Part shown: in pieces, positions 26,901 to 32,332 of the stretch | How positions within the stretch are numbered: position 1 is the first letter of the stretch | How the letters are laid out: each line of letters begins with the position of its first letter | Source: Hoplostethus atlanticus | Lineage: Eukaryota > Chordata > Actinopteri > Trachichthyiformes > Trachichthyidae | Assembly: GCA_034670405.1 (NCBI GenBank) | Contig: JAXDDX010000071.1 | Coordinates: forward strand, 316,001 to 380,000 | Direction: 5' to 3' | DNA: 64,000 nt | Made by a program: the position numbers and the translations under genes | The notes under the pieces: generated by a model | The model's database searches: none | What the model was told of the DNA's origin: nothing | The model's input: the letters and a program-made list of their open reading frames with translations, nothing else

Positions 26901-29900
26901 TGTGGGACAAAGCAAGGGTTCCAGTATCTGATTTATCACTTCAGAGTATATGATGTGTTTGCTGAGGCTTCATGCTCTTTGTCACCCTGGTTCACATTCA
27001 TACAGTTCCACATGTTCATACTGGGAGGCGCCCAGTATAGCCACAGTCCTCTGCTGTGGGAGCAGCTGGAACACCTCGGCAGTGGTTGTCAAAGGAAGGG
27101 GACGGCGTTATTCATTTACTTTCCCCGCCCATATTTCTCCAGCTGGATCAGGATTTGAACCAGTAACCATCTGGTGGGAGACGGGATGAGGAATGCTCTA
27201 CGCTTGACGTGGCTACTAGCGTGTTTATTAAATGCCAGGAACTTCTGCATCGCATTTGCCAGATATGGTAAGCCGAGTCGAGGGGAGAGCATTTCTCATT
27301 CACTTTCCCCACCCAGATCCTGCCAGTTGGATCAGGAATTAAACCAGTAACCCTCTGAAAGGTCATATTGCTTCCATATTATTGACTATGAAACCAATGG
27401 ATGGCTGCTTGGAAGGTGTGATTTAGTTTTTTGAGACGTGGCTTTCAGCGCCATTGACACCAGCATTGCCAACAAATGATGTTCATGATAAAACACAATG
27501 GCCTCTCAAAACCCTTTACGATTAAAACCCTTCTTTTTTTTCTAAGATGAAGAAGTGAAGAAGAGTCAATCTCCCCTCTTCCACCTCATCCGACTCTCAT
27601 TTCACTGTCTCTTTTTTCCCCCGTCCTCATCGTATTGAGTCCCATCACCTCATAGCCGGATGCCAGGTGGAGGAGCTGGCCTTTGGCTGAGAGCTTAACC
27701 CCAATTTCCTCACTAAGCCGCTGGCTTTCTAAATGGATATGTGATCCCCTTGTGGAAATCTTTCCAGGCTATTCTAACTTATCAAATTGTCTTTTTTTTT
27801 CTCTCCCTCCTTCATTCAGAGTTGTCCTATGCTCTCTATCTGGAAGGTAACCGGTTTGCTGTGCGGTGCTGTGCTGCCCTGCAAAGGCAAACAGCAGTAA
27901 CTACTTTGTCAAAGTCAAAGATGGCAACTAGGGTTCAGATAACCAGAAGTTATACCCATAAAGGTTATTAAATTACACACCGTCTACTTCTGGATGGAAC
28001 AGGAGGTCCTTTTGACCTTTTGAAGTCATCATTCTCAGTTCGCTGTTCACACAGTTACTGCTCTTTGGTTTGGTGGGGCTGTGTAGGTGGCTCATACTGG
28101 ATTCATTTCATTCTTCTATATAACCTCCCGTACCTGCATGGATCACCTTAGTTACCCTACTTACTCAGAAAGAGACAGGCTGACATGTAGACGCTGAAGT
28201 GGGTTTGTGATGGATTCTCAGATGTCCACATGGAGTCAAAATGACTTGAGATGAAACCTAAATGATCCCTGGGGGGAAATTAGGAAATCAGGAAATGGTT
28301 TATTTCTGTGCTACTGTCCCATATGACCAGAACATCTGTACTCAACCTTTGATTACCCAGGTAGGGTTTGTTGAGCGTCCACGTTGACATGGAAGTTATG
28401 TCAGCCCGCTCTGCTTCACATTCATGCAGTACACACTGGGAGCTGCCCAGTAAAACCACAGTCTTCTACTGGTGGCCACTGAGCAGCTCCATTAGAGCAG
28501 TTCGGGGCGAAGTGCCTTGCTGAAGGGCACCTCGACAAGTCCAAGGGATTGAAGGAAATCACACAAACTTGTGTGATTTTAGTACTAAAGCACAGAAATC
28601 GCTCAAAGTACCTTGAGGACAGAACTTCTTCCTAGAGGCCCATTGCTCCATAACAACAACCTTTGAATGGGGTTACCTAATGTGTGTTTCTACAGGAAGA
28701 CAAAGTGAGTGGAAGTGAGTGTGTGGCTGAGAGCTGTGCTGTCTCTCCTCAGGTCTGGATCTGGGCAAGGAAGCCAGTCGACTTTGTCTCCAAGAAATCT
28801 CCCAAGGAGGTGACTGGAAACAGAACCGCTAATCAATTCTCTGTTTGTTCTTTCCTCCTAAAACTAATCAACTTCAACTCTACTAGAAATAACTAAACTC
28901 TGCGTGTTCAGTTTGGGACAACACACATTTGTCGTAGTTTTCAACACAATATATGACAAAATGAGATATTTGCTATTTCAGAAATGACAAAATGATTGCT
29001 GGCATGAAAATTGTGGATTTGTTATTAAAGTTATTAATAAAACAGCATGTGCTTACAAAATTGCACCATTTCAGTGAATGTTTTGAAATATTGAGCATCA
29101 GGTGACATTGTTTTGCTAACGCTTCATACGCTAATAAAAACCCATTTTGTCAATATATGATGTTAATATCATGTCAAGTTGAAAAGTAACAGTGTGTTGT
29201 CCTAAACCATTCTCTTCACCTTCTGTCTGTACAAACCATTGTTGTTAGATTTTCAAAACCATGCAAAGAAATATGATTTATAAATATACTGACCCTCTTC
29301 AACTGACGGCTTGTTGGCCTCTCTAGTGTTGAGGATCAGTATATTATCAGCTGTTAATATATTAAACATCTTGGTAATCTGAGTGGATAAGCTGATAAAA
29401 TGACGATGTTGACTCCTATAGTAACTGCCATTGTCTTTCAGTGTGAATGCTGGTAACTGGTAACTACTATTGCAAATGTACTTCTGCAAACTCATCAATA
29501 TGGTGATGGGTCCTTGGCTGCGTGTTGATCCACTTCCCATTGAGGAATAAAAACCCAGATCTGAAATGTCCTGATAGTATCGGTCCTCAGTGATAGTTGG
29601 AGCAGAAATCAGACCTGGGACATTCAGATCACATATTCAATGTAGAAATGTGATATTGGAGACAAATATTGGTTGTGGAAACGGTGCTTTATGTCATGGA
29701 ATAGACTGGTTGAACTGGTCAGCTCCCACTATAAATGTGTGGAACATCATGAAGGTGAAGCGGAGTGGAGCTGAAAACGAGCAGAGAGCTAGAAAAATTA
29801 AAATTAAAAAATGTGTGTGTGTGTGTGTTTGTCTTCCAGCTGACCAGGTGTCGTTGTGCTCCATGTCCGATGCCGACCAGGTCCAACAGGCTCTGGAGCT

Positions 29901-30719
29901 TTCCCAGGAGCTCAGTCGTCGTGTGGCTGCTACAGAGAGCGCCGCCCTGGAGGCCGGGTAGGGCACTGCATCTATAGTACACCTTAGTGATTTGTATCAA
30001 ACCCAATTCTATATGATATATACAACATACCAAAAAAAGACCTCTGAAAATCATATATCACAGAATGAATGAGTTTCCAAAAGAAGAACCGTTCTTGAAA
30101 GTTTTCTAGCACGTGAATAGTAAACCTTTCCTTTCCTTTCCTCTTCCAGTGAGGGGACTCCTGCCTTGCTCACTGGCAAAGTCAGCCAGTTGGAGGAGAT
30201 CCTGAGGCAGCTGCAGTTCGACCTCCGGAAGGTAAACTACCAATTTGGAGGCCGGATCCTCATTTTAAAAGATGATGTTGAAAGATTCAGATCTATTAAC
30301 ATCATTACAGTAACTCAGACTCCATGTCTTCACATCTATTAGCATTGTTACGTTAAGGAAAGTGCAACACCACAACACACAGCGTTGAGGCTGAGCACCA
30401 AAGATGGAGACTAAATTTAAAAAAAACGACAATTACGATGCGAGGAAAGAGATAGAAATGATATTTTGTCCAGACTAAATACAAGGGTTATTTTTGTGTT
30501 TGTAAGAGGTGGAAAATGATGTATAGTGTGTAGCGGCGCCTCATTTGTTGCTGTCGGCTGTGTGTCCTCCAGGAGCAGGAGGACAAGGTCGAGCTGCAGC
30601 AGCAGGTCCAGCACCTCCGCCAGGACAACCGGCGCCTCCATGAGGAGAGCCAGACGGCGGCCGCCCAGCTCCGCAGGTTCAGCGAGTGGTTCCTCCAGTC
30701 GGTCGACAAGAGGACCTGA
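711..30719 (+). CDS. sipa1l3: SIPA1L-family RapGAP, 3' part (14 exons, 5' end outside window)
   Basis: Exons: 711-985, 4721-4957, 8999-9142, 10799-10881, 12295-12389, 13885-14261, 15868-16071, 21741-21846, 23589-23820, 24363-24494, 28753-28809, 29840-29957, 30150-30231, 30573-30719. All introns are GT-AG, phases match at every junction, and the join is open for 762 codons before TGA. Visible parts are a PDZ domain (about residues 5-85), a Ser/Pro/Gly-rich linker, a DSGIDT motif (333-338), RTLSDES (526-532), and a Leu/Gln/Glu-rich coiled coil at the C-terminus (about 690-755). Known of the family: SIPA1L proteins are RapGAPs of postsynaptic sites, cell junctions and actin; the PDZ and C-terminal regions bind partners. 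The RapGAP domain, normally N-terminal to the PDZ, is not in the window. The family call is firm. The choice of paralogue 3 rests on remembered resemblance in the last five exons (for example [27 protein letters not shown]) and is less certain than the family. Confidence 0.9.
1037..1992. repeat. 31-bp minisatellite (about 30 copies) in intron A-B
   Basis: Units of 31-32 bp built on ggtgggtccaccaggaacct plus ctctttaagac. Copies with three or four T often alternate, suggesting a 63-bp dimer. Each unit holds GGTGG-gt-CCACC, a small inverted repeat. A diverged block (ggctgtccaacagg, tatatgttcacc) appears near 1743 and again near 1932, about 189 bp apart, so part of the array was duplicated as a larger block. 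It starts only about 50 bp after the exon A donor. ORFs across it are artefacts of the repeat. Confidence 0.97.
1993..3484. other. intron A-B, unique part
   Basis: No exon, RNA gene or clear repeat seen. Short AT-rich stretches only. Confidence 0.5.
3485..3745 (+). repeat. tRNA-derived SINE-like copy
   Basis: Contains a B-box-like ggttcagatccc, then ctgggaaaatctgggctggg, then gcctttgagcaaagcac, and ends with ataaataaagg. The same order of blocks recurs near 9240 and, as a tail, near 8870 and 22970. Fits an old pol III SINE family of fish. Confidence 0.7.
4577..4594. repeat. short interstitial telomere-type repeat
   Basis: Three consecutive copies of CCCTAA (taaccctaaccctaaccc), the vertebrate telomere unit, inside intron A-B. 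Too short to be more than a patch or chance. Confidence 0.8.
4721..4957 (+). CDS. sipa1l3: sipa1l exon B: post-PDZ linker
   Basis: Reads on from the split Arg codon into [17 protein letters not shown], then a Pro/Ala-rich stretch, then [21 protein letters not shown]1L proteins have a similar short conserved patch after the PDZ, followed by variable linker. Acceptor is ttgtccag at 4713-4720. The donor, gtacta at 4958, is weak and is itself the first unit of a TAC microsatellite. Length is 237 nt with phase 2 at both ends, so skipping this exon would keep the frame. Confidence 0.9.
4958..5024. repeat. imperfect (TAC)n microsatellite at exon B donor
   Basis: About 22 triplets of tac/tgc/tat. 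The first unit supplies the GT of the exon B donor (AG|gtacta). Confidence 0.9.
5143..5540. mobile_element. inverted-repeat DNA element, about 400 bp
   Basis: Left arm 5143-5196 and right arm 5487-5540 are inverted copies with few mismatches. The shared core reads attggttgagtt, cctcagtgggcggagcc on one side and its reverse complement on the other. The interior has ctagctaac motifs. No ORF, so a non-autonomous DNA element. A related interior and right part is at 26445-26575. Confidence 0.8.
5541..7234. other. intron B-C, unremarkable part
   Basis: No exon found. Contains a short (aac)n run near 6370. Confidence 0.5.
7235..7360 (+). repeat. tRNA-derived SINE head
   Basis: A-box-like tgtgtagctcaaaggg and B-box-like ggtttgattcccactag in tRNA-like spacing. 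A second copy is at 55566-55740. No intact tRNA cloverleaf is expected. Confidence 0.65.
7733..8348 (+). mobile_element. dispersed element family R1, copy 1
   Basis: About 616 bp. Shares a long block with 19389-20078: gttactgtgactcagtaaac, tagctagctaactagccagc, and gctaacgctagc. Ends are loosely inverted: agaggcttcgcag at the left, ctgaaagccctcta at the right. No coding sequence, so a non-autonomous DNA element is the best guess. Confidence 0.75.
8650..8803. repeat. 58-bp tandem repeat, 2.7 copies
   Basis: Units begin at 8650, 8708 and 8766 with tggtacaggacaacagacct and are nearly identical, implying recent duplication. Confidence 0.95.
8820..8935 (+). repeat. SINE tail fragment
   Basis: aggtgcccttgagcaaagca followed by ttggtagataaagg, matching the 3' parts of the SINE-like copies at 3485 and 9240. 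Confidence 0.6.
8999..9142 (+). CDS. sipa1l3: sipa1l exon C: Ser/Gly/Pro linker
   Basis: 48 codons, starting [13 protein letters not shown] and ending TWQNNAYSR. Low-complexity linker rich in Ser, Gly, Asn and Pro. The tttttttcccccag acceptor is strong and the donor is gtaagg. Phase 2 on both sides (144 nt) makes it a symmetric exon that could be skipped without a frameshift. No domain is seen. Confidence 0.85.
9240..9430 (+). repeat. tRNA-derived SINE-like copy
   Basis: B-box-like ggttcaggtccctggag, then ggctgggaaagtctggga, then gcccttgagcaaggcac. Same block order as at 3485-3745. It starts about 100 bp after the exon C donor. Confidence 0.7.
9550..9800 (+). repeat. LINE 3'-end remnant (tentative)
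   Basis: The text around 9660-9790 (catcttaaaacgtattttat, then T-rich ttttaatt) resembles the decayed end of fish L2/CR1-type LINE ORF2 and its UTR. Low certainty. Confidence 0.4.
9951..10062. repeat. CA-rich repeat with 26-bp period
   Basis: (CA)n mixed with cacacatacattcacacacc, the latter present in near-identical consecutive copies. Confidence 0.9.
10318..10500 (+). repeat. degraded copy of the 34022 inverted-repeat element
   Basis: cttttgggagatcgtccctg and ttggtcaactttaagtgatg, then repeated tgctaacac..ttagcatg, match in order the left end and interior of the element at 34022-34323. The right end is not found. Confidence 0.6.
10799..10881 (+). CDS. sipa1l3: sipa1l exon D: short charged linker
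   Basis: Short exon of 83 nt. Finishes the split Arg and encodes [19 protein letters not shown], then KLERTRSA. The acceptor lies after a C/T-rich tract (cccactcccag) and the donor is gtatga. Ends with one base of a Glu codon, which exon E completes as GAG. Placement rests on phase, splice sites and open frame; the linker itself is weakly conserved. Confidence 0.8.
11085..11290 (+). repeat. dispersed repeat R2, copy 1
   Basis: Contains gaagaactgggtcgttagca, tgagcagcgatagcc, and gagcgccacctacaggaact. The same blocks in the same order occur at 35885-36150. No coding role; the ATG-started ORF here is inside the repeat. Confidence 0.75.
11550..11670. repeat. degenerate (AGT)n tract
   Basis: agtagtag units mixed with cagtaaca; an old, decayed trinucleotide repeat. 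Confidence 0.75.
12295..12389 (+). CDS. sipa1l3: sipa1l exon E: basic linker
   Basis: Encodes [20 protein letters not shown], then [13 protein letters not shown] hydrophilic, basic segment just before the Ser-rich block of exon F, where related proteins also have a short basic stretch. Acceptor cctcctccag and donor gtgagt are both strong. Ends on a codon boundary, matching exon F. Confidence 0.82.
12758..12890 (-). repeat. fish SINE-type fragment, reversed
   Basis: cgtcttgctcaaggacactt, cggggatcaaacctgtgacc and ctccggttatgg: the reverse complement of a B-box-bearing SINE body. A similar piece is at 56150-56270. Confidence 0.65.
12891..13884. other. intron E-F, no features
   Basis: Only the polypyrimidine/acceptor of exon F is recognisable. 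Some in-frame open sequence before 13885 is taken as intronic because it lacks family similarity. Confidence 0.5.
13885..14261 (+). CDS. sipa1l3: sipa1l exon F: Ser-rich block with DSGIDT motif
   Basis: The largest exon in the window. It opens with [20 protein letters not shown] and [11 protein letters not shown], a Ser-rich hallmark of the SIPA1L linker. STDSGIDT follows at 14041-14064. In the mammalian relative SPAR (SIPA1L1), a DSG motif of this type is a phosphodegron read by the SCF-betaTrCP ligase. A poly-Pro run ([12 protein letters not shown]) and a section ending [10 protein letters not shown] complete the exon. The intronic sequence before 13885 is also open in frame, so the start is set by the ttcccaccag acceptor. 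Confidence 0.93.
14690..14807. repeat. AT-rich tandem repeat
   Basis: Four imperfect copies of tatatagacagtaactatat with acacatc spacers. Confidence 0.85.
14936..14970. repeat. (ATT)n microsatellite
   Basis: Eleven uninterrupted ATT triplets. Confidence 0.95.
15468..15635 (-). repeat. LINE-type 3' tail, reversed
   Basis: gcagctttattgatccctgt followed by ggggaatt and an A-rich run with gcagcagcag and aacagggagaata. The same order occurs at 47632-47800 and, more decayed, at 55405-55500. The reverse complement is the familiar fish LINE ending gatcaataaagt. Confidence 0.65.
15868..16071 (+). CDS. sipa1l3: sipa1l exon G: Ser/Pro/Gly linker
   Basis: In the phase set by exon F it reads [20 protein letters not shown], then a Gly/Pro/Gln-rich part, and ends SLLEESNR. 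The longest ATG-initiated ORFs here lie in other frames, so this exon is recovered by phase and splice sites: acceptor tttcccag, donor gtgagt. Length is 204 nt with phase 2 at both ends, another symmetric exon. Confidence 0.87.
16072..17307. other. intron G-H, first part
   Basis: No exon or clear repeat recognised. One short local inverted match near 16850-16890 (agatcagtcaggacagaat against cttctgtcctgactgatta). Confidence 0.5.
17308..17765. mobile_element. MITE-like element, family R3, copy 1
   Basis: Left end cactcttaaaaaaggatgtg, tcattttcaacac and ttcaggacaacacac; right end ttgtcccaaactggacac and gtgttgaaaatgaca. The subterminal blocks are inverted with respect to each other. Related copies are at 18588 and 28908. 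Confidence 0.65.
18588..18771. mobile_element. MITE-like element, family R3, copy 2
   Basis: Left end acactcttaaaaaaaggatt and tttagtttggaacaa; right end tttgtcccaaactagacaca and gtttttaacagtgt. The termini pair as inverted repeats (cactcttaaaaa against cactgttaaaaac). Confidence 0.75.
19389..20078 (+). mobile_element. dispersed element family R1, copy 2
   Basis: The best-preserved copy, about 690 bp. Left end tagaggctttgcagttgtgt; right end gtcacctgaaagccctcta, whose reverse complement starts tagagggctttcaggtgac. The ends are therefore imperfect inverted repeats with hAT-like TAGAG starts. No matching 8-bp target duplication is seen. Confidence 0.75.
20112..20360. mobile_element. ggttctt-type inverted-repeat element
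   Basis: Repeated gggttcttcatgggttctta, agaaccctct and agggttctttacagcacc on both strands, ending ttgttaatagtgtag. It looks like a well-known type of fish non-autonomous DNA element that folds into a long hairpin. Confidence 0.6.
20570..20689 (-). repeat. family R4 (AGCTGCAC) MITE end
   Basis: gtgtctcaattaggggtga to caccttgtgcagctttaa is the reverse complement of the copy at 56847. A further fragment (gcgtctcatttagg) follows near 20990. Confidence 0.7.
21366..21740 (+). promoter_or_regulatory. 375-bp pyrimidine tract before exon H acceptor
   Basis: Almost entirely C/T, with (CT)n runs, ending in cctcctccag at the splice site. ORFs in it are repeat artefacts. A tract of this size could bind PTB-type splicing factors; this is inference. 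Confidence 0.8.
21741..21846 (+). CDS. sipa1l3: sipa1l exon H
   Basis: Reads [20 protein letters not shown], then [16 protein letters not shown]. It corresponds in position to the Leu/Lys-containing stretch before the RTLSDES block in relatives. The acceptor sits at the end of a pyrimidine tract of about 375 bp, far longer than usual; donor gtgagt. A 21-bp tandem repeat begins about 40 bp downstream of the donor. Confidence 0.85.
21886..21990. repeat. 21-bp tandem repeat after exon H
   Basis: About four copies of tttagtgtcctgtctgtgtga with variation, starting about 40 bp after the donor. Confidence 0.9.
22966..23085 (+). repeat. SINE tail fragment
   Basis: ggggcccttgagcaaggcag, then taagggttaaaag, as in the other SINE-like copies of the window. 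Confidence 0.6.
23589..23820 (+). CDS. sipa1l3: sipa1l exon I: RTLSDES block
   Basis: Encodes [14 protein letters not shown] (the RTLSDES core is strongly conserved in the family and looks like a basophilic-kinase site), then [19 protein letters not shown] and YHSTLPPR. These are recognisable parts of the SPAR C-terminal region and favour paralogue 3. Acceptor cctatcag, donor gtgagt. Ends with a single base that exon J completes as AGT (Ser). Confidence 0.93.
23932..24110 (+). repeat. family R4 MITE fragment
   Basis: ataaagctgcactaggcctc, then ggcggctccaagtggcagcg, agataactgtttgaa. The same order is found in the full element at 31926-32332. Confidence 0.7.
24363..24494 (+). CDS. sipa1l3: sipa1l exon J
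   Basis: Encodes [15 protein letters not shown], then ADAGLMHLP and [15 protein letters not shown]. The GLM.LP..(x)LDW..L.DAA(R/K)A(F/Y)E pattern is shared by SIPA1L proteins just upstream of the coiled coil. Acceptor ctctacag; donor gtgatg is somewhat weak. Ends with one base of a Gly codon. Confidence 0.94.
24643..24748. repeat. 29-bp tandem repeat with ATTGG boxes
   Basis: Four units built on ttgtgattggtcggtcgacc plus tcctcttca. Each has ATTGG, an inverted CCAAT box, about 150 bp after the exon J donor. Confidence 0.9.
25016..25060. repeat. (GAT)n(GAG)n microsatellite
   Basis: About ten gat triplets passing into gag triplets. Confidence 0.95.
25300..25400 (+). repeat. fish dispersed repeat R5 fragment
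   Basis: aatctaggaatttaagctta, ttctactcgac, and gtcagctaaatgt. Related pieces at 39655 and 54565 share these blocks and the ending seen fully at 51190. Confidence 0.55.
25401..26444. other. intron J-K, plain sequence
   Basis: No exon, repeat or RNA gene recognised. Confidence 0.5.
26445..26575 (+). repeat. fragment of the 5143 inverted-repeat element
   Basis: tagtttggctagatt, gctagctagttcctct and ttcactgggcttcagtctga, then cagaaactgtgg, match 5350-5480 in order. The terminal arms are missing. Confidence 0.65.
26965..27190 (+). repeat. SINE-like repeat R6, copy 1
   Basis: ttcacattcatacagttcca, actgggaggcgcccagtat, ccacagtcctctgctg, and a terminal ggatttgaaccagtaacca that looks like an inverted B box. 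A copy of the 5' part is at 28410-28545 and of the 3' part at 27290-27362. Confidence 0.65.
27290..27362 (+). repeat. SINE-like repeat R6, 3' fragment
   Basis: ttctcattcactttccccac and aattaaaccagtaaccctct match the end of the 26965 copy. Confidence 0.6.
27363..28409. other. intron J-K, plain sequence
   Basis: No exon or RNA gene recognised. A LINE-tail-like taaatgatccctgggggga lies near 28260. Confidence 0.45.
28410..28545 (+). repeat. SINE-like repeat R6, 5' fragment
   Basis: cttcacattcatgcagtaca, ctgggagctgcccagtaaaa, ccacagtcttctact, then cttgctgaagggcacctcg. About 210 bp before exon K. Confidence 0.65.
28753..28809 (+). CDS. sipa1l3: sipa1l exon K: small symmetric exon
   Basis: 57 nt encoding [19 protein letters not shown]; the last Gly/Ala codon is split with exon L. 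The GLD start joins to DAARAFE in exon J, as in the mammalian L3 relative from memory. Acceptor tctcctcag, donor gtgact. Phase 1 on both sides, so inclusion or skipping keeps the frame: a good candidate for alternative splicing. A longer ORF in another frame also crosses it. Confidence 0.8.
28908..29211. mobile_element. MITE-like element, family R3, copy 3
   Basis: cagtttgggacaacacac and ttttcaacac at the left; gttgaaaag and gtgtgttgtcctaaacc at the right, inverted to each other. It starts about 100 bp after exon K. Confidence 0.65.
29811..29829. repeat. (TG)n before exon L
   Basis: Nine TG units just upstream of the acceptor tract of exon L; UG repeats are known TDP-43/CELF-type binding sequence, so a splicing role is possible. 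Confidence 0.85.
29840..29957 (+). CDS. sipa1l3: sipa1l exon L
   Basis: Completes a split Ala codon and encodes [20 protein letters not shown], then [19 protein letters not shown]. Glu/Gln/Leu-rich and probably helical, leading into the coiled coil. The acceptor gtcttccag lies directly after a TG repeat (29811-29829); donor gtaggg. Ends with two bases of a Gly codon. Confidence 0.9.
30150..30231 (+). CDS. sipa1l3: sipa1l exon M: coiled coil, first half
   Basis: Encodes [20 protein letters not shown], then QLQFDLRK. The LTGKV.QLE.(I/M)L.QL..DL.K pattern is the start of the conserved C-terminal coiled coil of SIPA1L proteins, with hydrophobic residues in heptad spacing. Acceptor cctcttccag, donor gtaaac; ends on a codon boundary. 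Confidence 0.95.
30573..30719 (+). CDS. sipa1l3: sipa1l exon N: terminal coding exon
   Basis: Encodes [36 protein letters not shown] and [12 protein letters not shown], then TGA at 30717-30719. [19 protein letters not shown] is the C-terminal signature of the family. The protein ends a few residues after EWF, the usual place, so the C-terminus looks complete. Acceptor gtcctccag. Confidence 0.97.
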   Translation, partial: EQEDKVELQQQVQHLRQDNRRLHEESQTAAAQLRRFSEWFLQSVDKRT

Positions 30720-30758
30720 GAGAGGCCAAGCACAACAGTGACATACTGTACAAGCACA

Positions 30759-30812
30759 TATGCACACACACACACACATGCATACACAGGCACATGCACG
30801 TACATACACACA
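30759..30812. repeat. (CA)n in 3' UTR
   Basis: Imperfect CA repeat with cacatgcatacacaggcaca interruptions, 40 bp after the stop codon. Confidence 0.9.
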
Positions 30813-31554
30813 ATGTTCCCTCCTGAGGCTGCGATCACACCTACTGTCTGTTTTCATTGGTCTGAACCAAAGAGTGGAAAAGTTGACTTTGATGCATTTT
30901 TGTATTTGGTTGATTTGGTTTGTTACCTGCCAACCAGGGCTTGTTACTAAGTCACATGGACTCACGAGTAGCTTGTTTCTTGGACAGCGTTTTGGTAACC
31001 TGACATCCCGCCAGGTTAGAGGTTTGTGCGACGGAGGAGTCAAAACAAATCTGATTTCAGTCCCTGTAACTTTTATCTCAGCATGATGGGCTTGTCTGCT
31101 CTTTGCTGTAATTTCTTTCTCTGGTGTTCAAACCAGTTAAGAACTTATACCCATAATCCCTTGCGTTTTGGGGTTGTTTCCTGTAGTTGGTTGGATTGCG
31201 TTCTCACTCCTAAGGAACCGCACCACAGTTCCTCTGGAAGATGACTGACACGTTTTCAGGCGTTTCGTCGGTTATTTGGGGTTTGAATGGCGTTGTTCTC
31301 ACCAAACGAACCAAACTAAAGGTGTCAACACTCCAGAGGTAAAAGAACACGCTTGGTGTGAACGTCCTGTGCGAAAGCAGACGATTTCACTGATTAACAC
31401 ACCTTCAACCCGAGAGGAGGAAGTAGTCAGTGAAACCTGCAGACTCTTAGAGGGAACATTGCAAACGAACATATGCACACATACATGGATACTTGTGAAC
31501 GTGCATAAGCACAAAAAAAATCACTACTGTTCCTGAGCCATGTGGCCATGCTGC

Positions 31555-31571
31555 GGGGGGGGGGGGGGGGG
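31555..31571. repeat. poly(G), 17 bases
   Basis: Uninterrupted G run 27 bp upstream of the proximal AATAAA. Confidence 0.95.
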
Positions 31572-31597
31572 CAGTGCTGCCATGACTCCAAGTGAAA

Positions 31598-31603
31598 AAT
31601 AAA
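31598..31603 (+). terminator. possible proximal AATAAA signal
   Basis: AATAAA 880 bp after the stop codon, followed by GT-rich sequence (tgtgtacagtttgt), which fits a downstream element. Candidate for a short 3' UTR isoform. Confidence 0.35.
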
Positions 31604-31925
31604 TGTGTACAGTTTGTACAGATGATATAACGAAACCTTAGTGGGGCAAAATGTTGGGATGCTAACTTAATTTAAATCAACACACTGAGAAGATTTGCAT
31701 TAATACAGACTGCTTTCAAACGAATGGTAAAATGTGTAAAAGGTTTGTTTGAGTGAAGCTTTTGCATCAATGCTCACAGTTTTCACATTGTGCTGAGGGA
31801 CGATCTGACATGCCTGTAATCTACGGTTGTCAGGCGGTGTCCACTGGGAGCCTCCTTCCAGCGCTGGCCTCTTGTTTCCAGGGGAAAGGAGGCGCTGTTG
31901 TTCATTCCCAGAGATTAGCGCGGCT

Positions 31926-32332
31926 TTAAAGCTGCACGAGGTAACTTAACACATCAGCGGCTCCACATGACAGCGAGAGGTAACCGTTTGAAAACTGTTT
32001 GAACTTCAGTACCCATAAATCCTGTGTGGTGAAGTCAGTGAACTGCTCACAGCCCGGCCGGTCTATGATGCTTTATAACGAAAGGAAACCAAAGAGACAA
32101 GAGAGGAAAAGATCTAATGTTGGAGAGTCCAGCTGTCTCTGGACAGAGCGCTCGCTGAGGTTTAGGAGACACTTTTGGATTTCACTCTTAAGTTTCGATT
32201 GGTCACTTTCTGTGTGGAGAAGATTTCCCACCAGTGACCATAGTGACACCAGAAATTATAAGCCCCCTTCCTGAGTTAGGCTGAGAAGACATCTGGAGTT
32301 TTACATTAAAATCTTGCCTAGTGCAGCTTTAA
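31926..32332. mobile_element. complete family R4 MITE (AGCTGCAC ends)
   Basis: Begins TTAA-AGCTGCACGAGG and ends CCTAGTGCAGCT-TTAA, a terminal inverted repeat flanked by TTAA on both sides. Length about 407 bp, no ORF of its own. TTAA flanks fit piggyBac-type insertion, though the TTAA may be part of the repeat. Related copies: 20570, 23932, 56847, 59458. Confidence 0.8.

Noticed and set aside
30417-31043. 208-codon minus-strand ORF opposite the last sipa1l exon
   Set aside because: A shadow of the coding exon and CA repeat; no recognisable domain, and the + strand has clear family similarity and splice sites.
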